Source: a marine gamma proteobacterium HTCC2148 (GTDB lineage: Bacteria; Pseudomonadota; Gammaproteobacteria; Pseudomonadales; Halieaceae). From it: DNA of 64,000 bases. Position 1 is the stretch's first letter. The number at the start of each line of letters is the position of its first letter. Shown here one piece after another: positions 46,525 through 54,867 of the stretch. The notes under the pieces are model-generated. The model saw nothing but the letters and a program-made list of their open reading frames with translations. It searched no databases and had not been told where the DNA came from. Both the position numbers and the translations under genes were made by a program. The stretch is from the NCBI GenBank assembly GCA_000156295.1, contig DS999231.1:95556-159555 (forward strand), in the 5' to 3' direction.

Positions 46525-47298
46525 ATGCCTGATGCCCGGCCAGCCTTAAAATCCGTGAACCTCCCTCGCCCGGTGGTGTTTTTACACATTGCCAAGACAG
46601 CCGGCACTTCCATTGTCCATTTTTTCCAGCGACGTCTGGCCGCAAATCAAATCTGCTCACATGGAGATTTTCTTCGGTTTCCCTCAGACAAGGCTTCATT
46701 CGATTCAAAGCTGCGGCGTTACCAGTTTGTGTCAGGTCATTTTGGTTACAGCGACGTAGCGTCAATATTGACAGAGTCTTATGCATTTACTTTCCTCAGG
46801 GATCCCGTGGACAGGGTCTTGTCCCTGTATAAATTCTGCATGCACGCCGATATGCAGAAACAGTTCGCTGTAGCAAGGGCAGCCAGAGATCTGGGGCTGG
46901 AAGCGTTTCTAACGTCCACACGACCCGAGGTCAGTGAAATGCTCGACAACCAGCAGACCTGGCAACTGGCGCGTATGTACTGGCATAAGGATAGGCAGGC
47001 CCTCGCTGGTATAGGCGACGAAGAATTACTGGCCATGGCCACGACCCACCTCGAGGAATTCGACCATGTCGGCCTCACCGAAAGTTTCGACAGCGATTTT
47101 CGCCGCATTTTGTCTGATCTTGATATCGACCAGCCAGTGCCCCGAACCCGTCAGTTCAAAACTATTGACCCACTGTCGAGAGACCATTTGTCTATTGCAG
47201 CGCTGAGCGCGCTTCAGGACCGACTTGGGCTGGACTATGCCTTGCTCGCGCATGCCAAACACCTAAACTCACAGACCACAGCGTTTCATGCCAACTAA
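46525..47298 (+). CDS. PAPS-dependent carbohydrate sulfotransferase family protein
   Basis: 257 residues. The 5'-phosphosulfate loop VFLHIAKTAGTSI (18-30) and the 3'-phosphate motif FTFLRDPVDRVLSLYK (88-103) are those of Golgi-type carbohydrate sulfotransferases (Sulfotransfer_2). Later GHFGYSDV and MARMYW-like segments fit. It would transfer sulfate from PAPS to a hydroxyl of a sugar in the cytosol. It is divergent from the operon at 44571 and overlaps the following polytopic protein by 11 bases. The cys genes for PAPS supply are not in the window. Confidence 0.85.
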   Translation: MPDARPALKSVNLPRPVVFLHIAKTAGTSIVHFFQRRLAANQICSHGDFLRFPSDKASFDSKLRRYQFVSGHFGYSDVASILTESYAFTFLRDPVDRVLSLYKFCMHADMQKQFAVARAARDLGLEAFLTSTRPEVSEMLDNQQTWQLARMYWHKDRQALAGIGDEELLAMATTHLEEFDHVGLTESFDSDFRRILSDLDIDQPVPRTRQFKTIDPLSRDHLSIAALSALQDRLGLDYALLAHAKHLNSQTTAFHAN

Positions 47299-48634
47299 CG
47301 CTACCAGAGGTACTCAAGGCCGCTGGCTGCTGCCTCTGTTGATCACAGCGGCCGTGGCCTACTACTTTTTTTTCCTGTACCAGCACGCGTTGAATGTACC
47401 CCTCGGTGACGATCTTTACGATGTGCTACAAGTACTATCTGGAGTGATCAATGCGCCTGACGCGAGCTCCGGTTTCGACATCCTCTACGCTCAACACAAT
47501 GACCACCGCACGTTTGCGTCCCGGCTGGTATACGGCGCGACTTATCTCCTTACTGGTGAAATCAACTTTCGTACACTGACCTTTATTGCCAGCCTGGCGC
47601 TGCCGCTATTGCTGACCTTGCTCTACCTGGCAACGCCCAAAAGCCTGCCGCGACTTTTTATCCTGCTCCCGGCGACACTGCTTCTGCTGCAGCTCCGAGC
47701 CTACGGTATTACACTTTGGAGCATGGCAGCGTTCGCCTATTTTTATGTTTTTCTTTATGGCTTTGCCAGCCTGCATTTTTTGCATGAAATTAATCCTCGT
47801 CGTCTCGGATTAGCTTGCTTGCTCGCGATTATGGCGACTTTCACTCTTGCGTCAGGTCAGGTGGTTTGGGTGGTGGGACTAGTTAGCCTGTTGCATCAGG
47901 TTTTACTGCGCCGCTCTGCTTCATGGCTCTACATCCTTGGCTGGGTAGTAGTGGCGGGGGGCGTATTGGTGGCTTGGCGTGCGGGACTGGAAACACCCAA
48001 TACGCTTTGGGCCATGCTGCAACAGTTGTTCCTCACCCCGGGACACCATGTACTGTATACGCTAACCTTGCTGGGAAATGCGGCCAGCGAGCAGAGTGTA
48101 GGGCCTCCTGCCCTGGTGGGCGCCTTGATGTTAGTTGCCGTTCTGATCTGTTCGATCCATTCCCGTCGCAGTCAAGATCCGCGCCTAGAGCTCTATTGCT
48201 GGTTCATTGTCTTATCAGTTGCTGCCATGGTGCTGGGCAGGGCACCGTTTTCTAGTGTGGATTACGCATTGTCTTCGCGTTACAGCTTCCCCTCGGTGCT
48301 GATGCTGGCGACGATCTGGGTCACTCTGGCAGCGCGACTGAAACTGGCTTCCTGGCAACCCCTCCTCGTAGCTTTGTTGCTGGCAACACTTTATTGCATC
48401 AATTCCTACAAAGTCTATTCGGTGGCGCTACAGCCCTATGTGGAAAAGCGTGTACAGAACTTCAATCAAGGGAAATACTGGGCTTGGACGCGTCCGATGA
48501 AAGAAACCAACGGCATAGTATTAGAAGCGGTCTCTCTAGGCATATACCACCCTCCCCAGAGGCCATTACCAAAGCCGGTTATATTTGTGTCTGAGTCAAA
48601 ATCAGGTGCCGGCAAAACGATGGAGCAAAAGTGA
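47288..48634 (+). CDS. Polytopic membrane protein, GT-C-like (second of a related pair)
   Basis: 448 residues with about 10 membrane helices. A first-loop acidic pair (PLGDDLYDVLQVL) and QHNDHRTFASRLVYGATYLL match the arrangement in the 44571 protein, although overall similarity is low and the C-terminal soluble domain is missing. Coupled to the sulfotransferase upstream (11-base overlap) and the methyltransferase downstream (GTGA overlap). Likely to use a lipid-linked sugar in the periplasm; this is inference from topology. Confidence 0.7.
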   Translation: MPTNATRGTQGRWLLPLLITAAVAYYFFFLYQHALNVPLGDDLYDVLQVLSGVINAPDASSGFDILYAQHNDHRTFASRLVYGATYLLTGEINFRTLTFIASLALPLLLTLLYLATPKSLPRLFILLPATLLLLQLRAYGITLWSMAAFAYFYVFLYGFASLHFLHEINPRRLGLACLLAIMATFTLASGQVVWVVGLVSLLHQVLLRRSASWLYILGWVVVAGGVLVAWRAGLETPNTLWAMLQQLFLTPGHHVLYTLTLLGNAASEQSVGPPALVGALMLVAVLICSIHSRRSQDPRLELYCWFIVLSVAAMVLGRAPFSSVDYALSSRYSFPSVLMLATIWVTLAARLKLASWQPLLVALLLATLYCINSYKVYSVALQPYVEKRVQNFNQGKYWAWTRPMKETNGIVLEAVSLGIYHPPQRPLPKPVIFVSESKSGAGKTMEQK

Positions 48635-49368
48635 GCATCTTACCGAAAGTATCAGTCCCAAATAATTTACGCCGCGGCGGTAAAAAAAGCGATCAATGGG
48701 AATATATCAACAGCGGGCGGGGTTTATTGCTATATATGGCTCAGGCACTGGGGCTTGAGACCCTCGCAGATAGCCGCGTACTGGACATGGGTTGCGGAAC
48801 CAAGTTCACTCAAGCGATTCTGGAATACGACATTCCATTAGGGGAATATATCGGTGTCGATGTCTATGAAGAGATGATCGATTTTTTAGGCAAATGTACA
48901 AACGATCCGAGATTTTCTTTCTTTCACATTGATTCCCACAATGACATGTACAACACCGATGGGGAAAAAATCTCTAGCGATACGCGCCTTCCTATCGAAG
49001 AAAATTCCTGCGATATTATCTGCCTTTACTCTGTTTTTACTCACCTTGCACCCTCTGATTATGGCAGCATGCTTAAACTCATGCGACGCTACGCCAAGCC
49101 AGGCAGCCAACTAATTTTCAGTTTGTACCTGGACGAAGTTACCAATAATGGGCACGGTTTAATCGAACAAATAGCCCTCGAACAGAACAAGCCTTTCACG
49201 CCCAGTGGCGAGCCTTTTCGCGACGCGTTTCCGGGGAAACCGCTGCAGTGGGCTCTCTATTCGCGTGACCATGCCCTCGAATTAATAGAGGGCACAGGAT
49301 GGGAAATTGTTGAGCTCTGCATGCCCAATGAGTTGGTACAGCATCACTTCATTTGTCGGGCTTGTTAA
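48631..49368 (+). CDS. SAM-dependent methyltransferase
   Basis: 245 residues from a GTG overlapping the previous stop (GTGA), with GGAG 5 bases before. Motif I RVLDMGCGTKFTQAIL, GVDVYEEMIDFL, and CDIICLYSVFTHLAPSDYGSMLKLMRRYAKPGSQLIFSLYLD are of Methyltransf_11/25 type. The gene looks more AT-rich than its neighbours, a possible sign of separate acquisition. Its 3' end overlaps the convergent sulfatase gene by 20 bases. Confidence 0.85.
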   Translation: MSILPKVSVPNNLRRGGKKSDQWEYINSGRGLLLYMAQALGLETLADSRVLDMGCGTKFTQAILEYDIPLGEYIGVDVYEEMIDFLGKCTNDPRFSFFHIDSHNDMYNTDGEKISSDTRLPIEENSCDIICLYSVFTHLAPSDYGSMLKLMRRYAKPGSQLIFSLYLDEVTNNGHGLIEQIALEQNKPFTPSGEPFRDAFPGKPLQWALYSRDHALELIEGTGWEIVELCMPNELVQHHFICRAC

Positions 49369-51220
49369 CGCCAACATGACACGAAGCTCTCAATAAGGGT
49401 TCAACGTGCTCCTGAATTTCTCTTTCGCTTAACGCGCGTGTCGAAACAAATGGTTCCATCTCCGACGACATGGACCACCCTGCACTTCCAGTAGTAATTC
49501 GTAACGGGTTTTTGGGAGAAGCACTGCTGATTTTTGGATTGTAATACCTGAATTGTTCCAGCTGCTTGCCGTTAACAAAGACCACCTTTATGCTCGGGCT
49601 TTCCTTGCGATAGAACACCATGTTGGTCTTCACCATCTGGCTTTGCACCACCAGACTGAAACACGTCTCGTTAACCGGTAATTCCACCTCCGCCTCATGG
49701 CCATCGATAAGTACCCGCAAGGACCCTGCAAGCTCACTGATATCAATATAGCCCTCTTGATACGCAAGCGTTTGGCGTTGACCACCTGCAACCTGCTCCG
49801 CCCCACGTTGAAAAGCCAGACCCAGCGTATGAGTGCCACCCATCGGACTGCGCCGGAAGGCCTGGCCGGTGTAATTTGTCCAGTTTTCGGCCGCGGTCGC
49901 AGTCAGCCCGTTAACGCGAGTGACTGAACGAATCCACTGTTCCATGGATTCGCGCATCTGAAGCACTTTCTGCGGATGTTCGGCGGTACGACTCTCAGGC
50001 CGCTCCCGCACAAAATCACTCTCATGAAACAATTGATGAGTGACGCCTTGCCAACTATTCAGGCGCCATTGCCCGTCCGGAGACAGCACACCATAACGGT
50101 CGCCATAAAGCCCGTGGCTATACCACTTTAAAGTACGTGGCGGTCGATCAGAGTCGAATAGGTCTGCGCCATCAAGCCCTTCTGGCTGCGCCTTACCCAA
50201 CGCGGCCAGGATGGTCGGGTAGAGATCAAATATCATCGCAATCTGGTCGTCTTGCTGCCCAACAGGCCAGTGCCCTGGCCACGACAGCAACAGGGGCGTG
50301 CGCACCCCGCCCTCCGTATACGTCGCTTTGGATCCATAAAACGGCAGGTTACTAGGCCAGGATTTAGCGGTGCCTCCATTATCGCTGACCACAATAATCA
50401 TCGTATTGTCGATCTCTCCAGACTCTGTCAGCCAGTCAATAATGCGCCCTATATTACTGTCTAACTGGTCTTTCATAGCCTGATAGCGCCCTGCAGGATC
50501 GTCGGCATAACGCTCCGAAAATCTGGCGGCGGGCTCTATCGGCGTGTGCGGCGCGTAATAGGACAGGTATAGAAACCACGGATTTTGCTCCCTTTTAATC
50601 ACATCCAGCGCTCGGTCAGTCAAAATATCCGTGAGATGACCCTCGTATTGTTGTAAGTCACCCAGTTCATTTTCCAACCACGGATTAATGTACGTCGGTT
50701 TACCGCGCCTGTAATTAGCAGAACGATGCGGCCCACGCAGGTAAAGTTGATTAATAAACCCAAACCAATGGTCAAAGCCCTGGTACTCCGGCCGTGACTC
50801 ACGGTGAGAATCACCCGTGTGCCATTTACCGACCATGTGGCGGATATAACCCTCACTGCCCAGAGCATCGGGCAATGTCATCAGTTCATGGTCGATGCCA
50901 TTCAGGTAAGGATGAGCGCCGACACGGGCGGGATAACGTCCGGTGAGCAAGGCAACCCGACTGGCGGTGCAACTGCTCTCCGCGTAGTGCCGGGTAAAAC
51001 GCACACCCTGCGCTGCAATTGCATCCAGGCGCGGTGTAGGAGAGTCAGAACCGTTGTTAATAGCGAGGTCGTTATAACCAAAGTCGTCCAGTGCCAGCAG
51101 CAGGATGTTAGGCTTTTTATTGTCCTGATCATGCTCTACCTGACACCCGGCCAGCATCGTAAGCAGAGCCATCAAGACCAGCGGTGTGCCGCGACCCAAG
51201 ACGGTGAGCGATAGAGTCAC
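49349..51220 (-). CDS. Arylsulfatase-type sulfatase, predicted lipoprotein
   Basis: 623 residues from GTG at 51220, chosen because it gives a 4-base GTGA overlap with the upstream gene. A GTG at 51250 would add 10. A lipoprotein signal ends LAGC (Cys26). The sulfatase core has metal pair LDDFGYND (Asp45/46), formylglycine motif CTASRVALLTGR with Cys84, GKWHTG, and DNGG. The motif is CxASR rather than the common CxPSR. It hydrolyses sulfate esters of sugars after Cys to formylglycine conversion; no maturase is in the window. A C-terminal domain of about 170 residues is extra and unrecognised. Confidence 0.9.
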   Translation of the reverse strand: MTLSLTVLGRGTPLVLMALLTMLAGCQVEHDQDNKKPNILLLALDDFGYNDLAINNGSDSPTPRLDAIAAQGVRFTRHYAESSCTASRVALLTGRYPARVGAHPYLNGIDHELMTLPDALGSEGYIRHMVGKWHTGDSHRESRPEYQGFDHWFGFINQLYLRGPHRSANYRRGKPTYINPWLENELGDLQQYEGHLTDILTDRALDVIKREQNPWFLYLSYYAPHTPIEPAARFSERYADDPAGRYQAMKDQLDSNIGRIIDWLTESGEIDNTMIIVVSDNGGTAKSWPSNLPFYGSKATYTEGGVRTPLLLSWPGHWPVGQQDDQIAMIFDLYPTILAALGKAQPEGLDGADLFDSDRPPRTLKWYSHGLYGDRYGVLSPDGQWRLNSWQGVTHQLFHESDFVRERPESRTAEHPQKVLQMRESMEQWIRSVTRVNGLTATAAENWTNYTGQAFRRSPMGGTHTLGLAFQRGAEQVAGGQRQTLAYQEGYIDISELAGSLRVLIDGHEAEVELPVNETCFSLVVQSQMVKTNMVFYRKESPSIKVVFVNGKQLEQFRYYNPKISSASPKNPLRITTGSAGWSMSSEMEPFVSTRALSEREIQEHVEPLLRASCHVGVNKPDK

Positions 51221-52875
51221 GGCGCACTGCGTCGCTGTTTGGGTCGCCACACGGCGATATCGTAGGTTCCACCCCCGTGGCGGTCGGTCATTGACAGTTT
51301 GATCCTCTCGTCGATCGCATAGTAGCGGGCAAGGAATTTCTTGCCTGTGATGTCTTCATCGGGTGGTGGATTCCTCAAAAATATGCCTCGCATTTCCCAA
51401 GGCGACACCAGAATCAGGTCAAATTCCTTCCGCTTTATTTTGCCGTAAAGTTCGTCGATATATTCAGCCCAAACAATGCCTACTCTGTCCTGCTCAAGCT
51501 CCTTGAGCATCCACTTCGGCTTGTTAACCGCAAGGGGAAGGTAGAAGGTGTGTCCATCCTGATACACCTTCTTATCGTGCTTCAGCAGCGTAGCAACCAG
51601 CATCTGACTGGCCAACACCTCATCACTGGCGGCGACCATGCCGTCCACCCTCGCCCAGGCATTCATATCAGCGCTGAAGTCTTTATGCAGGATCGCCCAG
51701 CTCTGGTAAAAACTCAGCAGCAAAAGTGGCAAAGCGAGTCGTGCTTTCCCTGATGCTCCGGCCACAACAGTAAATCCCCCTATCAGAAGAAAGGGCGACA
51801 TCAACTGGAACAGGTAGGTCATATAATTACCTGGATTGCGGCCTAGCCAAAATACAATGATCAGCGTGGCCCAAAACAGGCAGAAGGCAAAGAAGTCTAC
51901 TGGATACTTGAAGAGTGAACCCGGCCAATGACTGGCCCGTGGTGTCGCCTCTACGGTTGACAACACGCTGCGCGCATCGAATCGGGCCAGCCAGCCAATA
52001 AAAACAAGCAGCAACACTATCAGTAATCCCGCATAAGTATGCAGATAGAGACGCAATTGCAGCAGGAGAATATCCCAGTGCTGCAATCCGCTAATGGCGG
52101 CAGAGGGTGCGAACAAGGTATTGTCGAGGTAATACGGGCTGGATTGATGGACTAACACCAAGCTCAGTACCAATGCCAGCGCATACATTACCCCCAGAAT
52201 CAGAGCACGACGCATCGAAACAAAGAGGAAGAGATACAGGCAAAGTATTGCCATGTTCAAGATAAAGTACTGCTTGGCATAAAAGGCCAGCAAACCGCAC
52301 AACAGGGCAAACAGCAGACTGCCATTGCTGAAGCCGCGCCACCAGGGAACAATCAGACCTGCCAAAAATACGACCATTCCCACCGCATTGGTGCTGGAGA
52401 CCGGGGTCGCGTAGAACAATAACGCGGCATACAACATAACGCCTGCAGCGAATCCCTGCTGTCGCGACGCGCTTTTTTTCCAGGTTGCCAATGCCGCTAG
52501 TGCTGCAGCACAGACAATAAAAAATGCGGAGACAGAGCGGTGCAGCTGAAAGCTGTTACCAAAAACGTGACTCAGAGGCGCCACCAATAAATTGTACAGC
52601 GGTGGGTAAACGTCGGCCGCGTAAGGCTGGAATTCGCGAGTATAAGGATTGCCCCCGTCGGCAATAATCCCTGTCACCAGCAGCATCGTGCCCTCGTACA
52701 AGTCCAGCGGGACCGGCGCGACAATAATTTGCCAATGGTGCCAGAACAGCGCCAGCAGCAGGACTGCAGCCGACGCCGGATAAAAATACCGCCACAGATT
52801 CTCGATCAAAATTGTGCCCCGCAGGCCCTGGAATGTGAATGAGAGACTAGCCCGCACGAGAGTATACAGGCTCAT
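51217..52875 (-). CDS. GT-C family membrane glycosyltransferase (ArnT/PMT-like topology)
   Basis: 552 residues from ATG at 52875; a TTG at 52899 would add 8. After helix 1 the first periplasmic loop has LDLYEGTMLLVTGIIADGGNPYTREF and VYPPLYNLLVAPL, the pattern of GT-C mannosyl/arabinosyl-type transferases where an acidic residue binds the lipid-phosphate donor. About 11 helices follow, then a soluble C-terminal domain (about 420-552). It is coupled to the sulfatase by a GTGA overlap, so both act on the periplasmic side, possibly on the same glycan. Confidence 0.8.
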   Translation of the reverse strand: MSLYTLVRASLSFTFQGLRGTILIENLWRYFYPASAAVLLLALFWHHWQIIVAPVPLDLYEGTMLLVTGIIADGGNPYTREFQPYAADVYPPLYNLLVAPLSHVFGNSFQLHRSVSAFFIVCAAALAALATWKKSASRQQGFAAGVMLYAALLFYATPVSSTNAVGMVVFLAGLIVPWWRGFSNGSLLFALLCGLLAFYAKQYFILNMAILCLYLFLFVSMRRALILGVMYALALVLSLVLVHQSSPYYLDNTLFAPSAAISGLQHWDILLLQLRLYLHTYAGLLIVLLLVFIGWLARFDARSVLSTVEATPRASHWPGSLFKYPVDFFAFCLFWATLIIVFWLGRNPGNYMTYLFQLMSPFLLIGGFTVVAGASGKARLALPLLLLSFYQSWAILHKDFSADMNAWARVDGMVAASDEVLASQMLVATLLKHDKKVYQDGHTFYLPLAVNKPKWMLKELEQDRVGIVWAEYIDELYGKIKRKEFDLILVSPWEMRGIFLRNPPPDEDITGKKFLARYYAIDERIKLSMTDRHGGGTYDIAVWRPKQRRSAP

Positions 52876-52993
52876 CGCCGATCTGGCAGTTACGGCCAAG
52901 CAGGCTGGATTTACACCATTCTTGACGCTGGAAATCGCGGCTAAGGAGCATTATTCTGGGGAATGAAACGAAGCCTAGCGGTCGCAACAGCAA

Positions 52994-53908
52994 ATGTCAG
53001 TTAATGTAGGTAGCCTCAAGCAACCGAGCAATACCATTTTTATTCAGGTGGCGGCGGTCTATGCACTGCTGGTTAGCGCTATTTACGCGGCTTCCAGGCT
53101 AAATCCAAATGACATCGTGCTGTTCCTGACCACCTCGGTGCTGGCTTGGGCAATTATAGGTTGGTGCCAGTTCGCGCTCTTCAATGCGTTACACGAAGGC
53201 CTGCATCGACGATTTGGCCGTCCCCACCGTGAAGGACTGGCTTATGCACTGGCGGCATACCCACTCGGATTTGATGAGACCTATCGTCAGGTCCACCTGG
53301 ATCACCACAAATACTTTGGCGACGCGCAGCGGGATCCCGATTACCCCAATTACGGCATATTCCCGACCAGCAAAAGGGCCTTCCTAGGGCGTTTTTTACT
53401 GAATGTGTGCGGCTGGTATGCGCTTCTGCAGTTTCTTGGCTTACACCAGGGCGGCGATGCTATTCCCGTCGACAGTGCGAAAGCGCCAGCGAAAAAAAGG
53501 CCATTGCTGAAACTCCTGGGGGCGCAGCTACTGGTGCTGCTGCTTTTTTCCGTCACGGTCGGCTGGATTTATTACTTCTGGCTATGGTTGGTACCACTGG
53601 CGACGTTCGGCAAGCTATTTACCTCCACGCGGGCTTTCTGCGAGCACGCCAGCCCCGATAATGAACCAACAATTCGCACCATCACCGGCAGTTACATTGG
53701 CGAGAAGATTTTCGGCGTGTTTTGCTTTCATTACCATGCCGAACACCATTTATACGTTGGCGTTCCCTACAATCAGCTCAAACAGGCTCATGTATTACTT
53801 GAAAACACCCTGTTTACTGCAAACGATGAACAGCAGCCACGCTATGAACTGTATCAGCGCGGTTATTTCCAGCTATTGTCAAAATGGTTCAGAGAGCTTC
53901 CGCTGTGA
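52994..53908 (+). CDS. Membrane fatty-acid desaturase/hydroxylase
   Basis: 304 residues. Three histidine boxes are intact: HEGLH (67-71), HLDHH (101-105) and HYHAEHH (246-252), which bind a di-iron centre. There are four membrane helices in two pairs. It desaturates or hydroxylates an acyl chain of a lipid. Presence inside a glycan cluster suggests action on an unusual lipid anchor or acyl decoration, but a general membrane-lipid enzyme cannot be excluded. It overlaps the next gene by GTGA. Confidence 0.87.
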   Translation: MSVNVGSLKQPSNTIFIQVAAVYALLVSAIYAASRLNPNDIVLFLTTSVLAWAIIGWCQFALFNALHEGLHRRFGRPHREGLAYALAAYPLGFDETYRQVHLDHHKYFGDAQRDPDYPNYGIFPTSKRAFLGRFLLNVCGWYALLQFLGLHQGGDAIPVDSAKAPAKKRPLLKLLGAQLLVLLLFSVTVGWIYYFWLWLVPLATFGKLFTSTRAFCEHASPDNEPTIRTITGSYIGEKIFGVFCFHYHAEHHLYVGVPYNQLKQAHVLLENTLFTANDEQQPRYELYQRGYFQLLSKWFRELPL

Positions 53909-54867
53909 GTCAGGCCACAGAGCAAACCATTTTCCAGTGCAACTACTGTCACTACACAGACTACGCACCGGTGATTAACAATATTCGCGACTGGGAGTAC
54001 GGCGTGACCGGTAGCTATGACTACTACCAGTGCAGCCACTGCGAAGGCGTCCAGCTTAATCCGTTTCCCAATCTGGAAGATCTCAAGCTGGCCTACGACA
54101 TTGACTATCACGGCTATGCTGAAGGCCAGAAGCGCGGCCTTCTATTTTCGGCGCTGTATGCAGCGAAAGAAAAACTGTTCCGGCGACATATGCGTAAATT
54201 TGTGAACCCGTCTTCGAAGGTACTGGACGTAGGCTGTGGCGCAGGTGATTTTCTGGACAATATGCAATCGCTGGGTGTCTCGCGCTTGGAAGGCATCGAC
54301 TTCAGCCAAGAAATGATCGACAAGCTGAACGCTCGCGGAATCACTGGACATTGCGGCACGTTCCCCCAATTCGACGCTGAATCCCAAAGCTACGATCTTA
54401 TTTCGATGAATAACTATCTGGAGCACACCCTGGCGCCGGTGCAGGAACTGGAAAAATCATTCGACCTGCTGCGGTGCGGCGGACACCTGGTCGGTGAAGT
54501 GCCGGGTTTCGACTCCTGGGAACGTCGCCTCTTCGGGCGTTACTGGGGAGGCAATCATGTACCGAGGCATACCTACCAGTTTAATACTGACTTTTTGTAT
54601 AAAATTCTAAAGTCAGCAGGCTATCAGGACATACAGATTAGCCACCAACTCAACACCGGTCATTGGGCACTTTCAGTGCAAAACTTTCTCCAGCGCAAAG
54701 CGCCCGATCTGAAACATAACCCTGCGATAAGCAACGGCAGAAGCAGGGTCTACGTGCCAATGCTTTTATTGTTCATACCAATCAATATTTTTTGTGTCCT
54801 GATGCGTAAGTCCGGCTGCATAAAATTTACCGCGCAAAAGCCCCTAGCCAATAGCGACCATGACTGA
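53905..54867 (+). CDS. Zinc-ribbon class I methyltransferase
   Basis: 320 residues from GTG at 53905 (GTGA overlap with the desaturase); an ATG at 53884 adds 7. The N-terminal zinc ribbon has Cys pairs FQCNYCHY and YQCSHCEG. A SAM domain follows with KVLDVGCGAGDFLDNM, GIDFSQEMID, and SMNNYLEHTLAPVQELEKSFDLLRCGGHLVGEVPG. This layout is common in O-antigen and polyketide clusters, where it C- or O-methylates sugars. A hydrophobic segment near 290-310 may anchor it to the membrane. Confidence 0.85.
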   Translation: MSQATEQTIFQCNYCHYTDYAPVINNIRDWEYGVTGSYDYYQCSHCEGVQLNPFPNLEDLKLAYDIDYHGYAEGQKRGLLFSALYAAKEKLFRRHMRKFVNPSSKVLDVGCGAGDFLDNMQSLGVSRLEGIDFSQEMIDKLNARGITGHCGTFPQFDAESQSYDLISMNNYLEHTLAPVQELEKSFDLLRCGGHLVGEVPGFDSWERRLFGRYWGGNHVPRHTYQFNTDFLYKILKSAGYQDIQISHQLNTGHWALSVQNFLQRKAPDLKHNPAISNGRSRVYVPMLLLFIPINIFCVLMRKSGCIKFTAQKPLANSDHD

